Shown piece after piece: positions 40,318-50,100 of a stretch of DNA of 64,000 nt. Both the position numbers and the translations under genes were made by a program. This DNA is from Dendrophyllia cribrosa (lineage: Eukaryota > Cnidaria > Anthozoa > Scleractinia > Dendrophylliidae): positions 48,580,894 through 48,644,893 of the forward strand of contig JAJLRJ010000005.1 in NCBI GenBank assembly GCA_024195265.1, read 5' to 3'. Each line of letters opens with the position of its first letter. Within the stretch, counting starts at the first letter, position 1. Under the pieces are notes generated by a model. It did no database searches, was not told the origin of the DNA, and saw nothing but the letters and a program-made list of their open reading frames with translations.

Positions 40318-40926
40318 ATGGCACAAGCAGCTGAAGACCAAGACGACTTGAACAATGTGTTGCAGATGCTGGAGGCCACCCCTGAAACCACACCTCCAAC
40401 AGGGATAGTTGGTGACAATGACATTCCTGCCAAACGCGAGAAGCTGGCAATCCTTGTTTCAACTGGCAAGGCCAAAGAAGCTATCGGCGTGCAGCTCACA
40501 CACGATCATGTCAAGCGGTTGTCAGACAAGGATGTTGACAAGTACTGCAAACGGTACGAGGCCTACGTCGGCAACAAGACAACCGAATCCCTAGTTGATT
40601 CTGCCATCATGCTCGCGTCCAAAGGCGTTGGCCTGGTGATCCCGGTTGATGATCTGGCGGAGTTGCAGAAAGAACTCAAGAACGACTACATCATCAACCA
40701 GGAGCTGTCAAATCTTGCTGGGGCTATTGCCATTCGATGCGGGCGATTGCTGGCGCTTGCCAATGCTGCTCTCATCACAACAAAACACATCAAGTTTGAA
40801 CGAGAACCTGATTTGATAGAATTGGAACCCCCACTCACACATCCAACCAGAGACAGTGAAGGCTATCCACTTGAGGCCCTTGATGAAGTTGGGCTGGGGC
40901 CTGTGCCGACCTCGCAGGAACCTTGA
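40318..40926 (+). CDS. Unrecognised helical protein (202 aa), element B
   Basis: The protein begins MAQAAEDQDDLNNVLQMLEA, has a charged helical middle (THDHVKRLSDKDVDKYCKRY) and a moderately hydrophobic helix (ELSNLAGAIAIRCGRLLALA), with a Pro-rich tail. The start follows AATAAAAAAACACATATATACCCCTG, the clearest instance of the B promoter motif. No family is recognised. It lies in the rightward cluster between the split gene and the membrane proteins. Confidence 0.65.
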   Translation: MAQAAEDQDDLNNVLQMLEATPETTPPTGIVGDNDIPAKREKLAILVSTGKAKEAIGVQLTHDHVKRLSDKDVDKYCKRYEAYVGNKTTESLVDSAIMLASKGVGLVIPVDDLAELQKELKNDYIINQELSNLAGAIAIRCGRLLALANAALITTKHIKFEREPDLIELEPPLTHPTRDSEGYPLEALDEVGLGPVPTSQEP

Positions 40927-40997
40927 AGAAACCTGGCAGCAACCTGACAGCACACTTATCACATCTTGTAAAAAATAAAACTCACATATATACAGGG

Positions 40998-41441
40998 ATG
41001 ACCACACCACTCGAGACGATCCCTGAAGAAACTCAAACTCCAACTCCAACTCCAACACCTGCCCGTGTTACCTCTGAGGCCCCTAAAACAAAGCCTGCAA
41101 CAGAAAAGAACCCCGGCCGTGTTGCTTCTGGCAAAAGGCTAGCAGAACGCAACCACCTGGCCCGGGAAGCAAAGAAAAAGGCCGAAGCACAAAAGCCTGC
41201 GCCCTCAACAAGTGGCACAACAAGTGACACAACAAATGACACAACAAGTGACAGCAACAACAACTCAATCTTTTATATTCTGGGGGTTGGTGGGTTGATT
41301 GTCTCTGCTGCGGGTGTTTATTACCAGCGCGAAGCCATAATGCAAAGGCTTGGGAGCAAATCAAACACACCGGCAACACCCGCTGCAACACCCGCTGCAA
41401 CGCCCGCTGCAACGCCCCCATCTCAAATTCCTGTAAGGTAA
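40998..41441 (+). CDS. Single-pass membrane protein with Pro/Thr-rich ends (147 aa), element B
   Basis: I chose the ATG at 40998 because it follows CACATATATACAGGG; the frame is open 75 bp further upstream, but that region belongs to the leader. The protein has a TPTPTPTP start, a basic block (GRVASGKRLAERNHLAREAKKK), a Thr/Ser-rich linker, one membrane helix (IFYILGVGGLIVSAAGVYY), and three ATPA repeats at the end from a 12-bp tandem repeat (about 41378-41415). Function unknown. Confidence 0.65.
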   Translation: MTTPLETIPEETQTPTPTPTPARVTSEAPKTKPATEKNPGRVASGKRLAERNHLAREAKKKAEAQKPAPSTSGTTSDTTNDTTSDSNNNSIFYILGVGGLIVSAAGVYYQREAIMQRLGSKSNTPATPAATPAATPAATPPSQIPVR

Positions 41442-41483
41442 GGAATAAAAAAAATGGAATAAAAAAACATATATATACTGACC

Positions 41484-41735
41484 ATGAATCCTTTCCAGGC
41501 TATGATGAATTCTGCTGCAATCGGAGATGTGTTTCTTCTTTGGTTTGGATTTAACGCGACAGCCATTCAAACAGTTTGCAAATTGGCACTGAATAGGCAC
41601 AACGAACCCAAGTATGTGTACGTGACAGAGCCAGAGCCCGAGTCCGAGTCAGAGGCCGAGGCCGAGTCCGAGTCCAAGTCAGAGGCCGAGGTCGAGGAGC
41701 CCCGAGGCCGAGGCCGAACCCGAGGTCGAGTCTGA
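41484..41735 (+). CDS. Small protein with hydrophobic N-terminus and Glu/Ser repeats (83 aa), element B
   Basis: The ATG follows AAACATATATATACTGACC. The N-terminal half has a hydrophobic stretch (AIGDVFLLWFGFNATAI). The C-terminal half is an acidic ESEAEAESES repeat followed by a basic RGRGRTRGRV end. The repeat DNA (GAGTCCGAGGCC units) is prone to length change. Function unknown. Confidence 0.6.
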   Translation: MNPFQAMMNSAAIGDVFLLWFGFNATAIQTVCKLALNRHNEPKYVYVTEPEPESESEAEAESESKSEAEVEEPRGRGRTRGRV

Positions 41736-41775
41736 GTCAGAAAAATAAAAATCATATGTATACTGGACACAAACC

Positions 41776-41904
41776 ATGTCTGACAACAAGCTTGTGAAGT
41801 CTATCCTCGATGCCGCAACAATCACTGGCCTTGTCGCTGGTATTGGTTGGATTGGGAAAAAGACCATCAAAGAAAACTTCACTGCCGACCCCAGTGCAAG
41901 CTAA
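41776..41904 (+). CDS. 42-aa single-pass membrane protein, element B
   Basis: The ATG lies after AAATCATATGTATACTGG. It has one hydrophobic segment (AATITGLVAGIGWIG) between a short charged N-terminus and a KKTIKENF tail. Its TAA is followed at once by the ATG of the next small gene. Confidence 0.5.
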   Translation: MSDNKLVKSILDAATITGLVAGIGWIGKKTIKENFTADPSAS

Positions 41905-41997
41905 ATGAACTACGTCAAGTTCACAGCCGTCATGGCTAGCAGCATCGCGCTGAAGAAATATCTCGAGGACCAGAAAATCCTCCCAGACAACATGTAA
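41905..41997 (+). CDS. 30-aa peptide directly after the previous ORF, element B
   Basis: The ATG at 41905 abuts the preceding TAA. The peptide is a short amphipathic helix (VKFTAVMASSIALKKYLED). The tight junction suggests reinitiation, or that both were once one protein. Confidence 0.35.
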   Translation: MNYVKFTAVMASSIALKKYLEDQKILPDNM

Positions 41998-42015
41998 AAA
42001 CCATATGTATGCACA

Positions 42016-42453
42016 ATGGCCTCGATTGCAATAATGGCTCTTGGCGCTGTTCTTAATGCGGCAGCTTTCACGGGCGGAAATTATCTCGCGAAATATCTGT
42101 CTGGTGATAATGGAAAGGCAGCAATGGATGAGAAAATCCGTCACGACAAAGCCCTTGAACAATACCAAGCGGCTTACGCCAAATACCAGAAGGACCGCAC
42201 CAAGCTCCTCGACTGGATTGCAGCCAACGATCGGATTAAACACCAAGCTAGCAAAAACTTCCAAACCACTAACCAAGCCCTGGTCTTGTATAATCAGATG
42301 CACCAAACGCAACCAGATAAACAAATCAAAGACTACAAAGAGCCTCAGTTCTCGGACTTCTACAAGCCCAGCCCACAACAGCAGAATGGTGAACTTGTGT
42401 TCATTGGAGGCACTCTGCTCGCGGGTGGGTATGCGGCTTATCGCTTTCTGTAA
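42016..42453 (+). CDS. Two-membrane-segment protein with helical middle (145 aa), element B
   Basis: It has a hydrophobic N-terminus (ASIAIMALGAVLNAAAF), a charged helical middle (DKALEQYQAAYAKYQKDRTK), a linker with DFYKPSPQQQ, and a C-terminal membrane helix (LVFIGGTLLAGGYAAYRFL). The leader has CCATATGTATGC. It is the last gene before the integrase. Function unknown. Confidence 0.65.
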   Translation: MASIAIMALGAVLNAAAFTGGNYLAKYLSGDNGKAAMDEKIRHDKALEQYQAAYAKYQKDRTKLLDWIAANDRIKHQASKNFQTTNQALVLYNQMHQTQPDKQIKDYKEPQFSDFYKPSPQQQNGELVFIGGTLLAGGYAAYRFL

Positions 42454-42493
42454 ACAAAACAACACAATACATGTATATACCACGCGCACCCCT

Positions 42494-43483
42494 ATGGAGA
42501 CCAAACTCTCAAAGATCTATTACAGTCCGAAAGGGTATTGGAAAGGGCTTGCAGCTGTGAAAAAGCTAGCTGCAGCAGCCAAGGTCTCTGATGATGTCGC
42601 AAAGAAATGGCTGGTCAAACAAGCCCTTTGGCAAGTTTACCTCCCAGCGCCACGCCATATACCTCGACCCAAGTTTGATGTCTCATCATCCAATGCAGTG
42701 CATCAAGCAGATCTTCTCTTCCTGCCCCACGACAAACTTCCCCACGGGAGAAAGGTTTACAAATACGCATTAACCCTTGTGGATGTGGCCAGCCGATACA
42801 AAGCAGCAGAGCCCCTGACTTCGAAAGAGTCTGAAGAAGTCTCAAGGGCATTTCAGAAGATTTACAGACGTGGGCCTTTGAAATGGCCTCAACTCTTGCA
42901 AGTTGACCCTGGGAAAGAGTTTATGGGGGCTGTGACTAAGACAATGGAAAACAACAAAACGACCATTCGTCGCGGGCGGGTTGATATCCACAGAGACCAA
43001 GCAATTGTGGAGAGATTCAACCGCACCCTTGCTGAAAGGTTGTTTGGTTATCAGTATGCCGTTGAAATGAATATGCCCTCTGGCCGGTCGACTGCTTGGG
43101 TCAAAAGACTGCCAGATGTTGTCTCGGCCTTGAACAATGAAGTAACAAGACTCACTGGCAAGAAGCCAAAGGATGCGATCAAAGAGAAAGCAATATCCTC
43201 CAAGCCCGCGACTCCATATGCTAGGCCTGTGGTGGTAAATGAGAAGAAGCTCCCACCCCGTGTGAGTGTGAGATATCTGTACCAGCCTGGCGAGCTTGAG
43301 GGTGGTGGGAGGCGTGCGACTGATCCGATCTGGTCTTTGAAGGTCTACCAAATACAAAGGATTGTCACCAAGCCAAATGAGCCAGTGGTTTATTATCTCT
43401 ACGACGGGCCTAAGCGAGGCTTCGTTCGTGAGGAGCTGATGGTTGTGCCGCCGGGCACTCAGTTGCCGCCGATATCTTTGTGA
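42494..43483 (+). CDS. Retroviral-type integrase, element B
   Basis: The 329-residue protein has an N-terminal helical DNA-binding part (AVKKLAAAAKVSDDVAKKWL), then VHQADLLFLP (Asp73), LLQVDPGKEFMG (Asp138) and AIVERFNRTLAERLFG (Glu173), with 34 residues between the last two. The C-terminal part has ATDPIWSLKVYQIQRIV and a beta-rich tail but no chromodomain, unlike element A's integrase. I chose ATG 42494 because it follows CATGTATATACC; the longer frame upstream overlaps the previous gene. The 3' end overlaps the PolB 3' end by 25 bp, tail to tail. The frame and all three catalytic residues are intact. Confidence 0.88.
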   Translation: METKLSKIYYSPKGYWKGLAAVKKLAAAAKVSDDVAKKWLVKQALWQVYLPAPRHIPRPKFDVSSSNAVHQADLLFLPHDKLPHGRKVYKYALTLVDVASRYKAAEPLTSKESEEVSRAFQKIYRRGPLKWPQLLQVDPGKEFMGAVTKTMENNKTTIRRGRVDIHRDQAIVERFNRTLAERLFGYQYAVEMNMPSGRSTAWVKRLPDVVSALNNEVTRLTGKKPKDAIKEKAISSKPATPYARPVVVNEKKLPPRVSVRYLYQPGELEGGGRRATDPIWSLKVYQIQRIVTKPNEPVVYYLYDGPKRGFVREELMVVPPGTQLPPISL

Positions 43484-46113
43484 CCATATGCCAGCGTGTG
43501 GATGCCATCATCCTTGATCCAGCGCTTGGAGTCAAAGGGAGAGAGCGTTGTCTTAGTGATGTGCTCACCGAAGATTTGGTGACCTTTGCTTCTGAGCCTG
43601 TCCATCCCGTGCTTGAAGGTTCGCCGGTCGAAAAGAGCTTCCTTGTAATTCTGGTGGGTGATCTCTTTCTTTGTGACAACCTTGGTGGCGTCCTTTGCTT
43701 TCTTGATGTTTTTGTCGTCATCCAGAAGAATGGAGTACATCTTCGAGCGAAGACACACAGCCTCCGAGATCGGCTTACCCGCGCACTCGTCCTTCATCTT
43801 GCCGATGACCTTCTTGTTCTTCTGGCTGTGGAGTGGATGGTCCTTGGGATAATCACTTGTGTCGTAGAGTTCATCCAGAAGGTTCTCCATGTCTTTATAG
43901 ACATCATCCGTCTTGAACTCGAGGAGCAGAGAGTCTGTGTCTGTGTAGAGTAGGTCTACGCACTGGCCATATTTCAGCTTGAGATACTTGTAATAGACGT
44001 CATACATCAGTGTTTTGGAGAGATCAAGGATGCACATGCCTGTGTAAACTGGGCGGTTGAATTTGATTTTCTCCCTCTGCATCTGGATCCCCGCCAGTTT
44101 GGGTCCAAAGACCGTTGCTCTGGAAAACAGTGGGCTTGCGATAAGCTTTCTCATCTTGTCTCGCTCGTGCGCCCGGACAAGCTTCATGTCGATTCGATTT
44201 CTGAGGTTCTCCATTGTCTTACCGAAGACTGAGTTGTTCATGAGCTTGAAGAAGTTCTTCTCAAAGTCGGAAGTGGCCTTCTTCCTGAGCTCGGTGTTCA
44301 GGGAGATGTATGGCTCCATCCAAGCCCTCTGCTCGAACTTGAGCATTTTGTGGATTTTCGTCAACTTCATTCCAAGATCCAGGTACTGCTGGAGGTTTCT
44401 GTAATGCAACACGTACCTGGATTTGTTGTTCAGGGTAAGGAGCAGCTTCTGCGTCTTGTCTTCTGGCTGTCCCTCTGCCAAGGCCCTTTGGTATGGCGAC
44501 ATCCATTCCTTTGGAACGACCTGCCTTTCTGGGGCAAGAGGATAAGCGTTGTGCTCATCATGCAGCTCCTCGGGGTACTCAAGATCAACCTCGAGAATGT
44601 AACCAATCTTTCTGTTTGGCCTCCACCTCCTAATCTGGTGTTGTGTTGGAAAGACAGGGCACCATGCGAAGTTGCCAACTGGGAGAGGCTGACTCATGAC
44701 CCGTCCATAGAGATTGTTCGCGTCGAGATACATGATGTAACTTGACTCTTCGTTGGGGTTGTGGTCACGAAGATAGTGATTGTTGGCCTTACAGTGCCGC
44801 CTGCTCTCCATGGATATGCCACCTCGCAAGCCTCTTTCAACAAAGAGGTGCATGTTGACGTCTGTGAGCAGCTCCAGGTTGATTTTCGTATACCTGAGAA
44901 GGGCGTCCCAGGAGAGGCCAGGGCTTGTATAATAATGTGCCGGGTCAAGCTTGTAATGTTGCAGACATGTTTTTCTGAAGTTCTCGAAAACATCGGCCAG
45001 AAGAAGCACATCTGTCTCAAGGTAGAGGTCGTGGTAATCCCCAAGCGTCTTGCATCCAAATACCTCCCACACTTTTTGCGCTTGGGCGTATTCTTTATCT
45101 GAGATGCCTTCCTTCTTGAGCTCGCTGTAGAAGGCATCCTTCGGCGGGAGAGAGATCTCCTCGAATCGAGTCCAAGAGTCCATGTATTCGTATGGGTAAA
45201 TCCCTTTTTGCAGGAGAAGGCTGCGTTTGGCTTGGTTCTTCTCGTGGCTTGCCGTGATTGTGAAGGACTCTGGCTTGTTTGCTTCAACCAGGGCACTGAG
45301 GCTTGACTGCATGAACTGCAAGCTGTCAATGAACCTCAGCTTGTCGAGGGAGAAAGAGATGTATTTCTCCATGTTGTTTGGGATGCATTTCAAATCGGAA
45401 TGCACATCCGCAATTCCACTCATGATGTGGTGTGCATCATAACCCTTCAAGTTGTGAAAGATTACCGGGATTATTTCCGTTTTCGGGGTGGTTCGAAAAT
45501 AGTTGATGTTGCAGTTACTGTGAGCCGCACCCCGATATTTACCTGTGATGTGGCAATGATCTTTGACCGCATCCCGAACAGAGTCTTGGATTAGAGACTC
45601 CCCGCAGAAAAGACAGTCGACCTGCTCGAATAATTTGTCTGTGGTGGCCTGCCTTTTGTTTCTTGGCCCAACAAATGGGAACTCTTCCAATTTGCCATCA
45701 TCGTCCTGGATGTAAGTTTTGAATGTCTTTTGATAACATTTGTTGGTGTGTCGATGAACAAGGCCCGCGTATTCTCCGGTGTTTGGGTCATAGGCCTCAA
45801 TGACATCCCTGTGGTTATTCTTGGTGAGAGACTTGTCACAGATGTGGCAATCTGTTGCACGGTTGAATTCTGCCCAGTCTGCTCTTGTCATGGAGAGTGG
45901 TACCTTGTGTTGCAGCTCGTCTCTGATCACTCCTTCCAGCTGTTGAAGGCTGTCGAGAAAGACTGGCACCGCATCCTCTCCTCTGTATAGGTAAGGGCCC
46001 TTTGTCTCTCCATCAGAGCGAACAGCTAACATGCAGAACCCGCAGGGTTTATGTACACGACAAGCCGCAACTAGTGAAATTTTTGCCCCAAAGTTAATTG
46101 GATTTATTTTCTA
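43459..46113 (-). pseudogene. Family B DNA polymerase, element B, N-terminally truncated
   Basis: The minus-strand frame is open from 46110 (TAG at 46113-46111) to the stop at 43459. From ATG 46032 it encodes 857 residues: a zinc site (CHICDKSLTK), a second one (CLFCGESLI with DHCHITGKYRG), exonuclease motif FHNLKGYDAHH, palm motif A (YLDANNLYGR), KLMNNSVFGKTMEN, and motif C (LLYTDTDSLLLEF). The homologous protein in element A has some 450 more residues before this point, including the first exonuclease motif and the finger. Those are absent here: the sequence stops matching after KINPINFG upstream of the ATG. So B lost its right end, including the PolB start and the terminal repeat. Confidence 0.85.
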
Positions 46114-46409
46114 ACACTAAATTTTGTTGACAGGTCAGTCTGAAGATAAAAGCAACCGCTTGGATAATCAAGACACCTTCGGTGTGACAGTTTTCCCACA
46201 AGAACGTCAAGGCCTTCATCTCAATTGCCCGTGATGACAGCGATTCGCGAATTTGTGGTTACGAGCCTGGTGTGTCATGAAAAGGACAGCAATGTGGTTG
46301 ACTTTCTGGGCTACATTTGTCTCCCCAGTGCCAATAAAATCAATTCTCACAATTAAACTCTACAGATGTACTCAGTTAATGTATCGCATTATCCGATTCC
46401 CCTATCCGT
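46114..46409. other. Host DNA beyond the broken end of element B, no gene seen
   Basis: The stretch has no long frame. The minus strand shows no PolB-like translation in any frame past 46113. Confidence 0.45.
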
Positions 46410-46537
46410 CTTAGTTCCTAGCCTGAGAAAACAGACGTCGTTTCGCGGCGCCAGCACTGGTTCCCCCGCACAACGGATCCGTAGAACCAGTGGTGGCGCC
46501 GCTAAACGACGTCTGTTTTCTCAGGCTACTTAGTTCC
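46410..46537. mobile_element. 110-bp Mutator-like MITE with 9-bp target duplication
   Basis: The element (46419-46528) starts TAGCCTGAGAAAACAGACG and ends with the exact inverse. The central part (CGCCAGCACTGGTTC and GAACCAGTGGTGGCG) is also inverted. CTTAGTTCC flanks it on both sides (46410-46418 and 46529-46537). A 9-bp duplication is characteristic of Mutator-type transposition. Confidence 0.85.
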
Positions 46538-47190
46538 TTACGAAAAGAAGCAAAAAAAATGAATCTACACGAAGCTTGACTTGGCATTCGGTTAACCCTA
46601 TGATACACGGTTTAACATGTTGCGTTGTTGAACACCCGTATCATGCCATGTTGAATCATATTGTCGAACAGTGTATCATTCCCTTTATATTTATGTTCTC
46701 TTTTGATTTCATCATCCTGATACCAGTCGAACCCGCGGTAAAACATTACAGTTCGAGTCTATGGGAGTTGCGAAGCCACAAAAGCCGACCCGATGCATTT
46801 TAATAAACCTCCCACTCACCCTAACAAAATACCCAGGGTGGGTGGTTGTGAACAAAAAGAAACCGGTACAGTTCGCGTGTACGTGTAAACTCAGCACGTG
46901 TCAGTTACGCAATTAAATTATTTCGAGTACGTCATGATCCCCAGAGAGCTGCCAATCTCTTGCTCTCGCTGAAAATTGTAACGAAATCATTCCCAAAAAC
47001 CTCTTGAAATATTCTTGTTAGCTAGTTATTCGAAATCAAGAATAAAAACAATTATGTCACAAAACTAAGTTATGTCGACATTTGAAAATCTAGTTATTAT
47101 TCGGGATCGACCGTTCCCGAATCATTTTATTATTTTGGGTGACTGCCAGCAGTTAATATAAGTATATGATAAACTGACTTTAACTAAAAG
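46538..47190. other. Host intergenic DNA upstream of a multi-exon gene
   Basis: No gene is seen. It is presumably the promoter region of the gene that starts in the next 100 bp. Confidence 0.4.
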
Positions 47191-50100
47191 TTGCCAAGGG
47201 CGCCAATTTTAAAGCTTTGCGCGGCATTTCGATCAAGTCTACCGATCCATGCAATGGAAATCTTCCAAGTTTTCAGCGCACGTCTTGATGCCAGTAAAAG
47301 CTGGTATATCTTCAACGAGGCCGGCTCGTCATTCCGAAAATACAACGATAATTCTTTTTTTCGCCTGTTTCCAGACGAAGTAAAAAAGATTCCTTTTTGC
47401 GAGTTAAGAGATGCGAGTGGAAGTCCTCTTGACCCTGGCGTGTTCCGGGTCAAATACCTAAAATGCGAGGTTTTGACCGCTTCAACACTTGGGCTTTGTG
47501 GTGGCCTGATTCGCCAACGCGAACTGAACGATCAGAGCTATTTGGCTAGCGATTCTTTCAAAAGAATCGCCCAATCCATTAATAATCATTGCGCGATTAC
47601 TGGACTCCCGCGAAATGGCGCGAATTCTGTTTACGACAGCGCGACGATGAAAGAGTTGGATGAAGCCAAAGAGAAGATCAGAGAGCTGCAATGCCGTTTT
47701 GGCCAACAGAATCCCATGTCAAGACATGCGGACGACGAACCAGCATCTCCAAAAAGGAAAAAGCAGAGGCTTAGCAAGAAAAGCGCGGGGGAAATTCTTC
47801 GCACGCTGGAAGATGTCTGCGACAAACATAAAGCTTCTGTGGCGTCCGTCCTGGGCCATTTATGTTCCCATGATCCCTCAACACAGCCAAGTGAAGCACG
47901 GGACATCATTTCAGAAATAGTCACCAAAGTCACAGAGAAGAAGGGAGTGAAGAGAGGTCTAGAAGCCCTTGTGCCGGATATCCTACAGCAGTATTTGCAT
48001 CAATTCCGTGTTCCAGATTGGGTTCTTCTTTATTTCAAACTTGAAGCCAAAATTCCAGATGAAGGATGGCAGACAATGATGAATCTAACAAAGTTGGGAA
48101 GAACAGGGGTGAGTCATAGAAATTGTTACAATGCTGAGAATATTTTTAAAATATTTACGGCGTGTGCGTGTGTGTGTGTGGGGAGGGAGGGAGGGGGGAG
48201 GGGTGGGGAGGGGAAGGTACAATTGGATTTAATGATAAAAGCGAGGGGTAGGCATGATAGCCTTGGCTAAGCTGCCGTTTCATCTGCCAACCCTCAAAAC
48301 TAAGTAGCAACCTTCCAGTGAAAGTGACCAGTAGTAATATGTTCACAGGGAGGGGGTGGGGAAAGTTAGAATTGGTTAAAAATAAGTAGTAGACAGGGAG
48401 AGATCAGGTTGATATGCCTGTCTGCACCTTCAAACCTGATTGAAAGCCAATTAAGTTAAAAGCTACTCATAAATTACAACTGTTTATGGCAAAAAGGAAT
48501 GGAAGGCTGTTTAATCATTACAAAAGGTGGAATCCTTTAGTTTCATATTTTATTGATAATTTACACTATCTCTCTTCGGTTTTATTCCTCATTATACTTT
48601 ATTGTATATTAACCATATTTATATTGTATTTAGAATAATAAGAATATCAAAAATATTGTTATTGAAATTTTAACTTTCAATCTGATGTCACTCTGACCTC
48701 CATACTAAATACCTTTTCAACTTTATGTTTTTTTTCTTTTTTATTTATTTATAAATTATTGTTTAAATTAACTATTATTTAGTTTATTATATATTTATTT
48801 TTTGTGCATGTTTGTATGGGGGGGGGGGGGGGGGGGGGTGAATATTACAGTTTTATGTGAGAGGAAATTGTATTTATATAATTTTCCAAAAGCAAATAAA
48901 AACTATTAAAAAAAAACCCTCCAAACCCGGAGAGGCAAATATAGAATTTACAAACTGTTGAAAGCATGAAGCGTTTTATGTTGTCAATGGGGGTAGAGGC
49001 ATTCTGGTCATTATTTGTGTAAATTGTTCCTGTAGTGTTTATAAGGCTTTATTTTTCTGATAATCAGTTGACCAAGTTTTACCAGTTGTATTAGACTATT
49101 AATAAGAAAGAAAGAAATTGCCATAGACTGAATAAATTTCCCTATTTTAACAGAAAAATGGCGATGCAAGCATTCTTTTAAATAAGAATCAAGTCAAGGC
49201 AGTCCGCAGGATGATTTTTGCAATCGTAAAAAGAACCCTCGGTCTAACAGAAACTCCAAAACCGTTAAAGGGAAGGCAGGTTGAGTTACAGAACGTTTTG
49301 GTGTGGCTGATACGAGAGCAAAGGCTGCACGGTTTAGATGAAGAAGAAGTGGAAATTAACATAAAGCTTGATGGCAGACCATTTTGGGGTAAGCTATCTA
49401 CATTTTCAACTCCCTGCATTATTACCGGTATTCATTTATTGTGGGGTGCCAGAAAATACCCATATCATGGAAGGTTTTGTATGGTTAAAAGCCCCAACTT
49501 CTCTAGAAATTCTAGTTTAAATTCAACTTTTCCTTAGAAATTTTTGCTTTAGAGATCACCCTCCCCCTTGGAATTTCCAATGACCTTCCTTGGGGTCAGG
49601 GTATATGGATATTCCTGGAACCATGCATTATCTATTATTCGACCATTGTTTCATAATACACACACGTATTTTCATAATAATTATAAATTATGTACATGTA
49701 TTTCACTCTTACCTGTTCCTCCACTTTGTTCCAGGGAAAGATCAAGTAATGGTTGGTCTTGTACCCATTAACACCCCATTATCTTCAAGTCAAAGTTGCA
49801 AGGCAGTCTTTCCACTTGCAATAGCGAACTGCAAGGAAACAAGGTTGGTATAATGAAAACTTCATAAAGAGAAGCATTTATTTTGTCAGACCATACCATC
49901 ACATACCTTTTTGTAACAATACCACAAAAATTTTATAACAAAGCAATTATTATATAGAAACAAACATCACAACTGAAGCAATTAAAGGCTATAACCATGA
50001 ATGATCATGGTAAAATGTCTTTAAGTACTGACTCCAAACAGGGCAGTGATAAATCAATATCCCTGTCATGGTGTAAATTTCCCTTGTCAGCCCACCTTTG

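Larger units (their letters stand above)
18200..46113. mobile_element. Element B: GC-richer Polinton/adintovirus-like element, split by element A
   Basis: B consists of about 18200-21894 and 38965-46113 with element A between them. Its left arm is transcribed leftwards (VLTF3-like, hydrophobic helical protein, two penton-like proteins). Its right arm is transcribed rightwards (long gene, small membrane proteins, integrase), and PolB runs back from the right end. B uses GC-rich codons and a shared upstream motif (CATATATAC) that A lacks. Integrase plus protein-primed-type PolB plus penton-like proteins places it with Polintons. I could not find its terminal inverted repeats: PolB is cut at 46113 and the left end near 18200 is not clear-cut. 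A major capsid protein, packaging ATPase and protease are not recognisable. Confidence 0.75.

Noticed and set aside
40923..40997. Start of the 147-aa membrane protein at 40923
   Set aside because: This part is the leader between genes and contains the promoter motif; the ATG at 40998 is the first after it.
42041..42493. N-terminal extension of the element-B integrase to 42041
   Set aside because: It overlaps the membrane protein gene 42016-42453 in another frame. The ATG at 42494 has the B start motif before it and gives a normal integrase length.
41752..42504. Minus-strand 250-aa frame
   Set aside because: It is antisense to three small plus-strand genes that have start motifs, and shows no domain.
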